43,306 bases of DNA, from assembly GCA_052148155.1 (NCBI GenBank), contig JBKQIY010000113.1, forward strand, positions 1 through 43,306, given 5' to 3'. Every line of letters starts with the position of its first letter. Positions within the stretch are counted from its first letter, which is position 1. The translations under genes were made by a program, and so were the position numbers. The notes under the pieces were generated by a model, which saw only the letters and a list, made by a program, of their open reading frames with translations, did no database searches and was not told where the DNA came from. The DNA comes from JBBQER01 sp052148155. GTDB lineage: Bacteria > Actinomycetota > Acidimicrobiia > IMCC26256 > PALSA-610. Positions 16,483-25,597 of this stretch are shown piece by piece.

Positions 16483-17483
16483 GGCTTGTGTTGGGTTTCG
16501 ATCCAGTCGTCGACTTGCTGCCATGTGGTATCGAGCCATTCCATCCGGTCGGTGGGGTCGGCTGGGACGTTGCTGCGGGGGATCCGCCAGGCGGTAACGC
16601 GGACCGGTGTTGTGAGTGGAACGTGCCGGGCGAGAGTTTTGAAGTCGGGGTAGGTGTCGAGACCGGTGTGGGCGATGACGACGACGTCGGCGTCGGGAGC
16701 GGCGTCGAGCAAGGCGCTGACGCCGCCGGGACGGATGGGCAGTAGGTGGCGTAGGCCGGCGACGCGCGCGCTTCGGTCGGGATCGGACTGGATGAGCTTG
16801 GTTTGGAGCTGCGTGCGGAGTTCGAGCCGGTAGAGGCGGCCTTCGGGGAAGATGACCGCGACGGTGGACCGGTCGAGGGTGGTGCCGAGCGTGGCGACGG
16901 CGTCGCGTGCGTGGGGGCTGTTGTCTCGGGGGATGAAGATGGATCCGAGGCGTCGGTAGAGCAGGTCGAAGCCGGGGTCGGCGAGGAGTTCGGCCATGAT
17001 CACGCTGCGGACGTGATAGCCGCGCTGTTGGTAGAGCAGTGCGGGCAGTGACGCGTCGAGGAGGCTGACGTGGCGGCACATGACGATCGCGGGGGCGGGT
17101 TCGAGGGCGTCGGCGATCTGTTTGCCGGTTTCGATGCGGATGCCGAGGAGTTGTTCGGCGCGGCGTGCGAGTACGGCGATGGACCAGGTCTGGATGCGTT
17201 CGTGTCTGCGGATCGACGCGGCCGAGTCGAGGTGGGTCCCGAGTCCTGCGAGCAGCCAGTACCAGGGTGAGATCAGGATCTCGGCACTGTCGTTGATTGC
17301 GTACTGGGTGACGAAGAGGTACACCCGCACCGTCGGGAGTTGCCATCGGCCGCGAACGAGGTCGGCGACGGTGAGCGCGGGCAAGATGACCGGCAGACCC
17401 GCGACCGCGACCACGGTCGCGGCGAGCATCGTCGGGATCGTGACCGCACGCCGTTTCCAGCGGACCGAGCGCGGCTCGATCAT
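16479..17483 (-). CDS. 1-acylglycerol-3-phosphate O-acyltransferase-like protein (PlsC family)
   Basis: A 334-residue acyltransferase from the ATG at 17483. An N-terminal hydrophobic helix (about 14-45, A-A-T-V-V-A-V-A-G-L-P-V-I-L-P-A-L) anchors it to the membrane. The acyltransferase HX4D motif is C-R-H-V-S-L-L-D-A-S (His138, Asp143), and the glycerophosphate-binding block F-P-E-G-R is at 212-216. The region after I-P-R-D-N-S-P is the usual catalytic loop spacing. PlsC enzymes acylate lysophosphatidic acid with acyl-CoA or acyl-ACP; members of this length may use other lysolipids. The frame is open to 17807 without similarity. It is divergent from the Cys-motif protein, with about 100 bases between. 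Confidence 0.82.
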   Translation of the reverse strand: MIEPRSVRWKRRAVTIPTMLAATVVAVAGLPVILPALTVADLVRGRWQLPTVRVYLFVTQYAINDSAEILISPWYWLLAGLGTHLDSAASIRRHERIQTWSIAVLARRAEQLLGIRIETGKQIADALEPAPAIVMCRHVSLLDASLPALLYQQRGYHVRSVIMAELLADPGFDLLYRRLGSIFIPRDNSPHARDAVATLGTTLDRSTVAVIFPEGRLYRLELRTQLQTKLIQSDPDRSARVAGLRHLLPIRPGGVSALLDAAPDADVVVIAHTGLDTYPDFKTLARHVPLTTPVRVTAWRIPRSNVPADPTDRMEWLDTTWQQVDDWIETQHKP

Positions 17484-17585
17484 GAGTTGCTCGAGGCGCA
17501 CGTGCGGCGACGGGCGGGGTTGATCGTCCGTAGTTCTGGGTGTCGGCCGGTCTTGGTTCGTGTTCGTGGTCGGTACGGTTGAGGC

Positions 17586-17999
17586 GTGAATCGCGATGAC
17601 AAGACGCGACGAACTGGGACGATGCGTCGTCTGGTTGGGGTGTACAACGCGAATGGCACGCTTGGTGGGGAGTTGGCGTATTTCGTTGGTGCTCGGCTGG
17701 GGCGTGCGCATTGCGCGTTGTGTGACATCACCCATGGTCTCGCGCGTCAGCGGCCGGAATGGAAGACCTGCCGCGCGACGCTGGCGGTGCCGTTCGATAC
17801 GTACCATCTGAACGACCAGCCCGACACGGTGCGGGCAGCCTACGACGGCGTCGCGCCGGTCGTCCTCGCCGAAACCGACACGGACCTGTTCGTGCTGCTC
17901 GGGCCGGACGAGCTCCGAGCGTGTGCTGGATCCGTGGAACGATTCACCGATGCCATCAACGCGGCGGTCGCCGCTCGCGGTCTGAGCTGGCGGGCGTGA
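17586..17999 (+). CDS. Conserved actinobacterial-type protein with HCxxCDITHG motif, function unknown
   Basis: A 137-residue cytoplasmic protein with no family name I can give. It starts (after 12 variable residues) R-R-L-V-G-V-Y-N-A-N-G-T-L-G-G-E-L, then carries H-C-A-L-C-D-I-T-H-G, whose Cys-x-x-Cys flanked by His looks like a metal or redox site, and later V-L-A-E-T-D-T-D-L-F-V-L-L-G-P-D-E-L. I believe similar proteins occur widely in actinobacteria, but their role is not known to me. Start: GTG at 17586 with GAGG too close for a normal ribosome site; ATG at 17622, which begins exactly at the conserved part, is a credible alternative. Confidence 0.72.
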   Translation: MNRDDKTRRTGTMRRLVGVYNANGTLGGELAYFVGARLGRAHCALCDITHGLARQRPEWKTCRATLAVPFDTYHLNDQPDTVRAAYDGVAPVVLAETDTDLFVLLGPDELRACAGSVERFTDAINAAVAARGLSWRA

Positions 18000-18064
18000 C
18001 TCGGCTAGGCCTGTTCGATCGCGGCAGGGTTGCGGCGGTCAGGCCGATGGTGCGATCGGCAGCG

Positions 18065-19564
18065 TCACGAGCCCGAGGTGGCATCAACGAGCAGCGCTTG
18101 GACCGAGCGTGGAAGCGCGTCGACGCAACCACATCCGCCACCGTCGACGTGACCGGTACGCCCGACATGCTCGAAGACACCTTTGGCTGCTTGCGCCGTG
18201 ACCGCGACAACCGTCTCGACGATCTGCGGGTCCCATTGGGTGCCGGCGTGTTCGCGAAGGATCGCGACGGCACGGTCCCGTCCGAAACCTTGCCGGTAGT
18301 GGCGGGTGTTGGCCATGGCGTCGTACGCGTCACACACGGCGATGATGCGCGCTTCGAGCGGGATCGCGTCGCCGGCGAGTTGATCGGGATACCCGCGACC
18401 GTCGAGCCGTTCATGATGGGCCCGAACGATCGGCGCGACCGGAACCAAGCTCTCGTCAGTACGGAGCAGTTCGTCGCCGATGAGCGTGTGACGCTGGATC
18501 TCGGTGTACTCATCGTCGGTCAACCGACCGGGCTTGGTGAGGATGTCGTCGCCGATCCCGAGTTTACCGATGTCATGCAACAGGGCGCCGAGCATCACAT
18601 GACGGAGCCGAACAATCGGCAGGTGCAGCGCTTCCCCGGTACGGCCGGCAAGTTCAGCGACGCGAACAACATGATCGCGTGTGATCTGATCCTTCCGTTC
18701 GAGCGCGGCGATGAACTCGTGCACGACGGGGCCGAGGCCAATCTCGAACGCGGCCAATGGATCTCGCACCAAGACCGGCTCGAGCACGTCGAGCACCTCA
18801 GCACGGAGCTGCGGCGCGAACCACAGACCACCGAGGACGCCGAACACCCCACAGACGTCGAACGCGTGCACGGCCCACCAGCCGATCGTGAACGGATCAC
18901 GCCCCATCCACACCGTCGATGTCAACGCGATAAAACCCACCGCCAGGGAAGCACCAAGGAACGCTGCGTGCTGCGAGACCCAGTAGAGCCGAAGTTCACG
19001 CCACGACAGGGAGACCATCGCGGCGAAACATACGACCATCACCACCATTGGCACTGCGCTACGCGACGCCGGCGCCGCAATCAGATCGGGTCGGGCCAGC
19101 AATGTTGCGGCCAGAACCGTTGCGGCGGCCATCCATCCGTTTGTCCATCCACGCCAATGCCGCGCAAGGAACCGACCGAGGGCCGAGCGCGGCGCTAACA
19201 GCGGCAGGCAAGTCATGACCGCGACCGGACCTGCGCACAAGACCGACAACACCACCGCCGCGTTCGGGCCATACAACACACCCGGCGCTGTGAGTCCATG
19301 CACGAGCGGCAACACCGACAGCGCAAACATTGCCGCACCCAGAATCCCAACTTCGGCCCTGTCGGTTCGGTACGCGCGGACCAGCACCGGGATCGCTGCC
19401 GCCGCACACAACGACGCCGCGACCGTCACAAACCAAAACAACGTGACCGGTGACACCCAGGTATGACGAGACGGCGGCCCGAGCAAAAGCCACGTCTCAA
19501 CGCCCGTCCCGCCGCCAAGTACCCCGAGCCAAAGGGCCAGTCCTGATCGCTTCCCAGACGTCAC
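18065..19564 (-). CDS. Membrane HD-GYP domain protein (putative cyclic-di-GMP phosphodiesterase)
   Basis: A 499-residue protein. Residues 1-250 form about seven or eight hydrophobic helices (for example V-T-L-F-W-F-V-T-V-A-A-S-L-C-A-A-A-A-I, V-V-L-S-V-L-C-A-G-P-V-A-V-M), a likely membrane sensor. Residues ~290-480 are an HD-GYP domain: His330-Asp331 in L-L-H-D-I-G-K-L-G-I, then H-H-E-R-L-D-G-R-G-Y-P with the GYP at 391-393, and V-C-D-A-Y-D-A-M. With the metal-binding residues and GYP intact, hydrolysis of cyclic-di-GMP or a related cyclic dinucleotide is expected. No GGDEF partner is in the window. The gene stands alone with a GTG start. Confidence 0.88.
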   Translation of the reverse strand: MTSGKRSGLALWLGVLGGGTGVETWLLLGPPSRHTWVSPVTLFWFVTVAASLCAAAAIPVLVRAYRTDRAEVGILGAAMFALSVLPLVHGLTAPGVLYGPNAAVVLSVLCAGPVAVMTCLPLLAPRSALGRFLARHWRGWTNGWMAAATVLAATLLARPDLIAAPASRSAVPMVVMVVCFAAMVSLSWRELRLYWVSQHAAFLGASLAVGFIALTSTVWMGRDPFTIGWWAVHAFDVCGVFGVLGGLWFAPQLRAEVLDVLEPVLVRDPLAAFEIGLGPVVHEFIAALERKDQITRDHVVRVAELAGRTGEALHLPIVRLRHVMLGALLHDIGKLGIGDDILTKPGRLTDDEYTEIQRHTLIGDELLRTDESLVPVAPIVRAHHERLDGRGYPDQLAGDAIPLEARIIAVCDAYDAMANTRHYRQGFGRDRAVAILREHAGTQWDPQIVETVVAVTAQAAKGVFEHVGRTGHVDGGGCGCVDALPRSVQALLVDATSGS

Positions 19565-19851
19565 AACGGTCGTATCGGAGCGCTCGACCAGATCCTGAAC
19601 CCGCCGCCGCTGCCTTTGCAGTCCAAGCCCCTACCAAACCAGCGCGTCACGATCACGCGGTATTGGCCTGCGAGGAGGCCGCGACGGGTGCTTCCGACCA
19701 GGACCAACGTCAATTTCTTCGTGAGCCGCGCAACCCGCCGGAAATTTTTTTCGGGTCGCGAAACTCGGCGCCGAGATGGCGGGCGATGACGAGGCCAGAC
19801 TGCGTGCCTGACAACGTCGTTCCGAAGGCAGAGCCGGTCACGACCCGTCCG

Positions 19852-20616
19852 CTAGTCGCAGCCTGCTGGCGGGCCGGTGACGGTGCAGAGCGTTGAGGAC
19901 ACCAGGTAGCCGTGTACGGCGACGGTCCCGAGCGCGTCGCCAGAGTTGCTGCCCAACGAGATACCGACCAAATGGCCGGGCTGGATGGGGAAACCTGACG
20001 GGAACGACATGACCTGGCTGACGCCCGCGCCAGCGATGTCGATCGCGTCGGCAGAGTTCAGCGGCACGCATGGCGAACCGGGTTTCGCGACGAGTGCGTA
20101 CACGCTGACCGGGCCGGAGGTCACGGTCGCGATACGTACCGTGATGGACGTGACGACGAGCGCTTCCCCGGCCGGAACCGGCGCCGTCTCCGAGTTACAG
20201 CCAACCGATTCGCCGACCACCGCGAAGGAGTTGTAACTGGCGTCGGGTGGTGTTGGTGTGGCGGTTACCGAACCGCTGACGTTCGCAGTGCCGTTGACAC
20301 TCACCGCGCCGTTGACACTCACCGCGCCGTTAACACCGACGGTCCCGGTGACGGTCTGCGTCCCGTTCGGATGGGTTTGCAGGTCGCCTGCCGCGTCGAT
20401 CGCAGCATGGTGATTGTTGTGCGGGTCAGTCAGGAACACAGCAGAGCCGGAGACCGCCCACGATGCCGCAGGGAACAACACGGTGACCACGACGACGCAG
20501 ATGATGGTTGTGAGCTGACCGCCGCTGAATGGCCCCCAACCTCTGGTCTGTCTTCGACGCTCGCGAGATGCCATCGCGGTGTCGTTCGGGGCTGATCGAG
20601 TCTTACGATGCCACAT
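19852..20616 (-). CDS. Exported hypothetical protein with V-N-G spacer repeats
   Basis: A 254-residue exported protein of unknown function. The ATG at 20616 has AAAGG eight bases upstream; an open extension to 20697 lacks a ribosome site, and an ATG at 20574 is an alternative. After a basic stretch, the signal segment Q-L-T-T-I-I-C-V-V-V-V-T-V-L-F-P-A-A-S-W-A ends in an Ala cleavage site. Then come F-L-T-D-P-H-N-N-H-H-A-A-I-D and short repeats (V-N-G-A-V-S twice, V-N-G-T-A-N), followed by a beta-rich domain with three or four Cys (V-G-C-N-S, S-P-C-V, T-L-C-T, A-G-C-D). It may be surface-displayed or released. Confidence 0.78.
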   Translation of the reverse strand: MWHRKTRSAPNDTAMASRERRRQTRGWGPFSGGQLTTIICVVVVTVLFPAASWAVSGSAVFLTDPHNNHHAAIDAAGDLQTHPNGTQTVTGTVGVNGAVSVNGAVSVNGTANVSGSVTATPTPPDASYNSFAVVGESVGCNSETAPVPAGEALVVTSITVRIATVTSGPVSVYALVAKPGSPCVPLNSADAIDIAGAGVSQVMSFPSGFPIQPGHLVGISLGSNSGDALGTVAVHGYLVSSTLCTVTGPPAGCD

Positions 20617-20782
20617 CTCGGCTGCCTTTCGTCCCGCGTGGGCCGATACCGCGCGTGTGCCGCGAACCACCGAAGGTCTGAGCTGGGCTCTGGTCACAAC
20701 ATGGCGAAGAGGTCATCAGTACTTCGTTCGGCTCACACCGATCGGAGTTGACCCTCAGCGACCCTCCAACCGGCGTCAGCCG

Positions 20783-21036
20783 TCACTCAACCGGGTTCTC
20801 GTACTCGGTCAGCAGCTTGGGGAGCAGGGCCAGCAACCGTTCATCCTCTTCGTATTCGAACGTCCGTTCCGACACCTCGACGAGGATCTCGACTGAGTCG
20901 AGGTCGGGACGTGCCCGGCAAGGACATCGCGCACCGACAGGCCAGAGTCGAAGAGCATGGCTTGAGTCCGTCGAGGAAGGGCTGCATCGACGATTCGTCG
21001 AAGACGATCGTCTGACCGTCCACCAACCGCAATCAT
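20783..21036 (-). pseudogene. Decayed gene, C-terminal half readable
   Basis: A clean coding tail ends at 20783: S-V-E-I-L-V-E-V-S-E-R-T-F-E-Y-E-E-D-E-R, then L-L-A-L-L-P-K-L-L-T-E-Y-E-N-P-V-E and a TGA. It has coding-like third positions but no start in its frame. Pieces that look like its upstream part lie in the other two frames (D-G-Q-T-I-V-F-D-E-S-S-M-Q-P-F-L-D-G-L-K, then L-F-D-S-G-L-S-V-R-D-V-L-A-G), so at least two indels are needed to join them. I do not recognise the family. Confidence 0.4.
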
Positions 21037-21353
21037 CGTGGGGATGGTGTTGCGGTGCTTTGCTGCCTCGCCTTGTCGGTGGTCACGTTCTTACGCTCGT
21101 CGTTCTTGCAGTCTCGGCAGTGACGATCAGAACTTGCTCGGCGACGCACCTCCCATTTCTTGGCGTTGTACTCCGCCTCGGACAGCACGCCACCGCTATC
21201 GAGCGCGTCACGCTGACGGGGAGGGTCGGCCGACAAACGACCCTTGTCCTCCCGGGAGACCGACGAAGAGCGTCTCGGCTCGAGTGAAGTCGTCTTCTGT
21301 GAGTACCCCTTCGTCGCGCGAAGCCTCGCGAGGTGAGGTAGCTCGCCGCTCAC
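21033..21353 (-). pseudogene. Double SHOCT-domain protein, frameshifted
   Basis: Two SHOCT-like short C-terminal domains are recognisable. The first is split: L-A-R-L-R in one frame continues as R-D-E-G-V-L-T-E-D-D-F-T-R-A in another; removing one GC from the CGCGCG at about 21316-21321 restores A-R-L-R-D-E-G-V-L-T. The second, D-A-L-D-S-G-G-V-L-S-E-A-E-Y-N-A-K-K, is back in the first frame, so a second indel lies near 21245-21265. SHOCT domains usually sit at the ends of oligomerising or membrane proteins; whatever preceded them is not identifiable. Confidence 0.5.
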
Positions 21354-21555
21354 GTTCAGGCGAGCGACACACCAATAACGGTACGAGCGCGGCCTTGGTC
21401 GCCGTCACGGGTCTCGTCAAGCGATTGCACATCACAGTGACGACCGCGTCACTATCTATGTCGCCCGCTCTGATCGAAGACCTCGTGCAGCCATTGCGAG
21501 TCGGATTCAACGACGCCCAACTACGCCGGCGGCCGACCGAAGATCCACCATCGGC

Positions 21556-22067
21556 GTGGCGGTCATCCCCGACGCACTGGCCGGCGCCGGTTTCGGACGA
21601 CGGGCTCATCGCACGTGCCGGCGGCCGTGCTCGCGACCACCGCGAACCCATTTCCGAGCAGACGGACGTCTGATCGACGTCGAGTACGCGTCCAGGCCCT
21701 GGTCGTACCAATCCGACACCTGCATAGCCGTCACCCAGCCAGCAGACGCCGAGCAGATCCGAAGCGATATCGCTTCCGGCGGCTGGACGGTCGTCGGACG
21801 CGACGACATCGACGGTCAACCAGCCCTGGAGCTCAATATTGGCGGCCCCGCCCAGCCTCTGTCGGCTGACCTGTTGTGGGTCGACGCCCAGACCTTCCTA
21901 CCTCTTCAAGCCAGCGCCGACAAAGGGGGTGTGCCCGGGCCGATGACAGCTTCGCCACGACCTACCGCTTCCTGAGCGACACGCCCGACAACCAGAAAAG
22001 CCTGATCACCCCCATACCGGCCGGTTTCACCCAGACCGCGGCACCGCCCATTTCGACCAACAAATGA
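21556..22067 (+). pseudogene. Decayed gene for an exported-type protein, frameshifted
   Basis: The readable part starts around 21665: L-I-D-V-E-Y-A-S-R-P-W-S-Y, then G-W-T-V-V-G-R-D-D-I-D-G-Q-P-A-L-E-L and L-L-W-V-D-A-Q-T-F-L-P-L. A frame change near 21925-21942, in a G-rich run, leads to S-F-A-T-T-Y-R-F-L-S-D-T-P-D-N and a fitting end, L-I-T-P-I-P-A-G-F-T-Q-T. The order (D-G-x-P-A-x-E-L, L-W-V-D-x-x-T-x-L-P-L, P-I-P-A-G-F) is that of actinobacterial exported outer-lipoprotein-like or sigma-associated proteins. The N-terminus is not recognisable. Confidence 0.42.
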
Positions 22068-22310
22068 GAGACTCAACCCACAAGCCGAGCGCCGGGAGCG
22101 ACGTCGGGGAGCTCGAGAAAATGGTCGTCGAGAAACGCAACGACCCCTTCTGCTCCGAAATGCGCCCGACCATGGTGGCCTGTTCGGACGTTCGAGTTGA
22201 GGTCTCTCTTGGAGCCCGAGGCGTTGGTGGAGATCTTCCGCCGTATAAGTCCTCGGAGGGGCCCCTCTTCCTCGCATGTGGCGGTACACGGCGCTTCGTT
22301 GCCCTTGGGA

Positions 22311-23081
22311 TTAGTTGGAGTGTGGTTCCCAACTGAAGTAGCGGATGGCGAGCACGAGCCCGGCGACGCCCCAGATGGCGACGATCAGAACGTCGGTCCA
22401 GTGGAACGCCGTGCCGAGGAAGCCGGCTTGCATGCCGACTGCGAAGTGTCGGACGGGAAAGACCCGGGCAACCCACAAGATCCAAGTGGGTGTGCTGTTG
22501 TCGAAGGCGATGAAGATGCCGGAGAGGAACAGGATGGGCAGGATGGTGGCGTTGACGGTGGCGCCCGCGGCGTCGGCGTTGGGGATGATCGCAGTGATCG
22601 CGAGGCCGAGTGCGCAGAACGTTGCGGCACCGACCGCGAGCATGATCAGAAAGCGTATGAGGGTGAGGCCGGTCGGGATGTCAGCGCTGTAGAACGCATG
22701 CCCGAACGCAGCAGTGACGGCGACCAGCAGGATCGCCACGAGCAGCGAATGAAGGATACGGGCACCGAGGAACGAGCCGGCGGGGAGTGGAGTCCCGTTG
22801 GTGCGTTTGAGGACTCCGGCGTCGCGTTGAAAGGTGATCGAGATCGCGATGTTGTTGTAGCAGGCGGTGATCACCGCGAAGGACGCCATCGCGGCGACGT
22901 AGTAGGTGGAGGTCTTGATGACTCGAGTGCCGAGGTGCACGGTGCTGTGACCGAGCAGAGCGGTGAAGATCACTAAGAACATGAGCGGGAACGCAAACGT
23001 GAAGAACACCGAGGTTGGGTTCCGCCAGAATGCCTTGTTGACGTAGCGGACCTGGGAGAGGGTGAGGCGCAGCGGATTCAT
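22311..23081 (-). CDS. ABC-2 type transporter permease
   Basis: A 256-residue integral membrane protein of the ABC-2 family with six predicted helices (about 22-42, 61-82, 108-133, 139-165, 169-190 and 228-246). Typical features are the early F-W-R-N-P-T-S-V-F-F-T-F-A-F-P-L-M, the I-T-F-Q-R-D-A-G-V-L-K-R cytoplasmic coupling segment, the G-T-P-L-P region and L-P-I-L-F-L-S-G-I-F-I. It overlaps the upstream ATPase gene by four bases (ATGA) and forms with it a drug- or lipid-type exporter. The substrate is unknown; daunorubicin-resistance-like exporters have this architecture. Confidence 0.9.
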   Translation of the reverse strand: MNPLRLTLSQVRYVNKAFWRNPTSVFFTFAFPLMFLVIFTALLGHSTVHLGTRVIKTSTYYVAAMASFAVITACYNNIAISITFQRDAGVLKRTNGTPLPAGSFLGARILHSLLVAILLVAVTAAFGHAFYSADIPTGLTLIRFLIMLAVGAATFCALGLAITAIIPNADAAGATVNATILPILFLSGIFIAFDNSTPTWILWVARVFPVRHFAVGMQAGFLGTAFHWTDVLIVAIWGVAGLVLAIRYFSWEPHSN

Positions 23082-24250
23082 TCGGGCGCATCCAACTCGT
23101 GAGGCGTACGGTTGTCCTCACCGTGCGCGGTCGGTGCGGTCAACGCGAGGTAGATATCTTCGAGTGACGGACGTGTGACCTCGAGAGCTTCGAGCGCAAC
23201 GCGGTTGTCGATCGCCCAGCCCGTGAGTTCGTGCAGCGATTGAACAGGATCGTCGACACGCATTTCCGTATACCCGTCACTGGCAGGCAGTCCGCCGAAC
23301 CGGGCAGGGATGGTCACATCGGCGGGTGGTCGGTAACGGACGCGGGCTTGGGCACGGTCCCGGTGGCCGAGAGATGCGGGCGGCCCTTCAGCGACGATGC
23401 GCCCACGTGCGACGACGGCGACCCGATCGGCCAAGAACTGTGCCTCGTCCATGTAGTGCGTCGTCAACAAGACGGTCTTGCCCAGCGCGGCGAGGTTCTT
23501 GATGACGTCCCAAGCTTCGTGCCGTGCCGAAGGATCAAACCCGGTGGTGGGTTCGTCGAGGAACAACAGCTCGGGATCACCGGCGAGCGCGATCGCCACG
23601 TCGAGCCGGCGCTGCTGACCACCCGAGAGGCTGATCACTCGTTGCGCACGCTTGTCAGTCAATCCGACAACCTCGATCACTTCATCGACGGGTCGCGGAT
23701 GCGGATAGAACCCCGCGTACATCGTGACGGTTTCGAGCACCGTGAGGTAACGCTCCACGCCGGTCGACTGCAACACGATGCCGATCTGTGGCTTCAAACG
23801 ACCGCGATCGCGGACCGGATCGCAACCGAGCACCGAAACCTGACCGTCGTCGCGGGTGCGGTAACCCTCCAATATCTCGACGGTCGTGGTCTTGCCCGCT
23901 CCGTTCGGACCCAACAGCGCAAAGATTTCGCCCCGTCGGATATCCAAATCGATACCCCGCACGGCCGGCACACCCGAATACGACTTGACCAGACCGCGCA
24001 CATGCACCGCCGCCTCGCCATCCGACACGACGTTGCGATCGGGCGCGACGGTCGGCGCCGCCGCCACCAACTCCCGCTCATTCTTCAGCTTCGCTCCACA
24101 CTCGGGACATCGGAACGGACCCAGCCGCACTGCGGCTCGCCGCACCGCATAGACAACCATCGGAAAGCTCGGCTGCAACGCCTTTTTCACGCCGACGACT
24201 GGCCCATGCACCGCACACGACCCCAGCGCAGTCTGCTCCGAGCGAGTCAT
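23078..24250 (-). CDS. ABC transporter ATP-binding protein with N-terminal Cys/His extension
   Basis: A 390-residue protein from the ATG at 24250 (GTGGAG upstream, four-base spacing). Residues 82-300 form the ATPase: Walker A G-P-N-G-A-G-K-T-T-T (114-123), signature L-S-G-G-Q-Q-R-R-L, Walker B L-L-F-L-D-E-P, switch His in L-T-T-H-Y-M-D-E-A. The C-terminal ~80 residues are the usual DrrA-type extension. Unusual is the first 80 residues: C12-x-x-H15 and F-R-C-P-E-C-G-A-K-L (Cys48, Cys51), looking like a zinc ribbon whose two halves are 33 residues apart, with a hydrophobic stretch between. Translationally coupled to the permease. Confidence 0.9.
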   Translation of the reverse strand: MTRSEQTALGSCAVHGPVVGVKKALQPSFPMVVYAVRRAAVRLGPFRCPECGAKLKNERELVAAAPTVAPDRNVVSDGEAAVHVRGLVKSYSGVPAVRGIDLDIRRGEIFALLGPNGAGKTTTVEILEGYRTRDDGQVSVLGCDPVRDRGRLKPQIGIVLQSTGVERYLTVLETVTMYAGFYPHPRPVDEVIEVVGLTDKRAQRVISLSGGQQRRLDVAIALAGDPELLFLDEPTTGFDPSARHEAWDVIKNLAALGKTVLLTTHYMDEAQFLADRVAVVARGRIVAEGPPASLGHRDRAQARVRYRPPADVTIPARFGGLPASDGYTEMRVDDPVQSLHELTGWAIDNRVALEALEVTRPSLEDIYLALTAPTAHGEDNRTPHELDAPE

Positions 24251-24925
24251 CGAGCTCCACTCTCTGGTGAACGGGAGACCAATAAGCACACGGCGACGCA
24301 AGAACTAAGCGCCGAGCCGGACTACAAGTTGTCGCGGTCATTCGGCGACGTCATCATGGTTCGACTGACCGGAGATCCTCGCGACGTCGCAGTTCGCACG
24401 CAAAGTCGCGAGCAACCAAACACGTGAACGGCTCGTCCGATACAAGGTACCGGACGTGAATCGCCGGACGTTGTCAGGAGGCCGAATGCCATCCACCCAA
24501 GCCCCCTGGCGCGCGGAGGTCAGCATCTGGGGGGACTGCTTGCAATGTCTCCAAGGTCGTCACCGTTTCGGTGGTGCTGGCGAGTGTCGTACGTTGCGAT
24601 TGGTGGTGACGCGCGGTCGTAGATGGAGAGCACGCTGGGGACGCGCTCACGAGTGTGCACCCAAGACCGGCGGTGACGATCCCACGTATCGGTGTCGCCG
24701 ATCGGCGGGCGCGACGTGGCGTGGGCCATCTTGCCCAGTTGCAAATAGCTCCAGTCCCGTTGCGCGATCGGACAATGGCCGCTCGTCGTCGAATCGCTCA
24801 CTTCAGCTCGCTCCGTACCGTCAGCACCGTCCGCGCAACGTTGGGTGGTGGGGGTTGTCCGGGATTGCGGAATGCATGTTTCTGGGACACTGCCACAGGC
24901 CGCGTCCGTATAGTTTCGGCAAGTC
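24251..24925. other. Divergent intergenic region, no supported gene
   Basis: 675 bases between the minus-strand ABC operon and the plus-strand phosphatase. Open frames on both strands (for example from 24456, 24655 and, minus, 24520-25137) have Arg/Ser/Pro-rich or shadow composition and no family motif. Promoters for both sides must be here. Confidence 0.35.
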
Positions 24926-25459
24926 GTGACTACACGGATCGTCTTCGAGACGCACTCGATAACCGAAGACAACGAACTGGGGGTCGCGACAGGATGGCTA
25001 CCGGGACGCCTGTCGACGGCGGGTCGGGAACAGGCGCGCAGCCTCGGGGCTCGACGGCGCGACGATGGCATCGATGCGGTGTTCACGTCCGACCTTCGGC
25101 GAGCCGTCGAGACGGCAACGATTGCGTTCGCCGGCACGTCCCTTCCGATCCTGCACGATTGGCGTCTTCGTGAGTGCGACTACGGCCAGCGCAGCGGCAT
25201 GCCGGTCGACGAATTTCACGGCCATCGGCGGTTGCATCTCGATCAGCCCTATCCGGGTGGTGAGAGCTGGCGCCAGGCGGTAGTCCGTGTTGGGCGCTTC
25301 CTCGATGATCTGCCGCTGCGCTGGGACGGTCGTCGAGTCGTGGTCATCGGTCACACCGCGACTCGGTGGGCGTTCGATCACCTCCTCGACGGGAAACGAC
25401 TCGAAGACCTCGTCGATGCGGACTTCCAGTGGCAAGAGGGCTGGGAGTACTCACAATAG
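24926..25459 (+). CDS. Histidine phosphatase family protein
   Basis: A 177-residue member of the phosphoglycerate mutase/histidine phosphatase superfamily. The nucleophilic His10 is in F-E-T-H-S-I-T-E-D-N rather than the usual R-H-G, a variant known in actinobacterial members. The companion residues are present: D-L-R-R-A-V-E-T-A (Arg of the phosphate pocket), W-R-L-R-E-C-D-Y-G (acid/base Glu), and V-V-V-I-G-H-T-A-T (second His). The segment G-W-L-P-G-R-L-S-T-A-G-R-E-Q-A is typical. It should remove phosphate from a small molecule; the substrate is not apparent. Confidence 0.85.
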   Translation: MTTRIVFETHSITEDNELGVATGWLPGRLSTAGREQARSLGARRRDDGIDAVFTSDLRRAVETATIAFAGTSLPILHDWRLRECDYGQRSGMPVDEFHGHRRLHLDQPYPGGESWRQAVVRVGRFLDDLPLRWDGRRVVVIGHTATRWAFDHLLDGKRLEDLVDADFQWQEGWEYSQ

Positions 25460-25597
25460 AACGTCGAGCAAGGGCCGCCGAGCAAGCATTCGGAGACAGC
25501 CGAAGCGCGCGATTTGCCGATACGCGTGACGGGATCACGCACCTTGCGTCCGGAGTTCGTGCTTCAAGCGACAGCCGCGACGCAATACGGTTTCCAA

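Noticed and set aside
16483..17346. Long upstream extension of the methyltransferase frame
   Set aside because: Pure Arg/Pro/Thr composition, antisense-like, and it overlaps the acyltransferase with HX4D and FPEGR motifs in another frame.
19735..19765. A/T-run with GGAAATTTTTTT near the HD-GYP gene, considered as terminator
   Set aside because: The short flanking ACCCG/CGGGT could pair only across a 14-base loop containing the T-run, so it is not a standard terminator.
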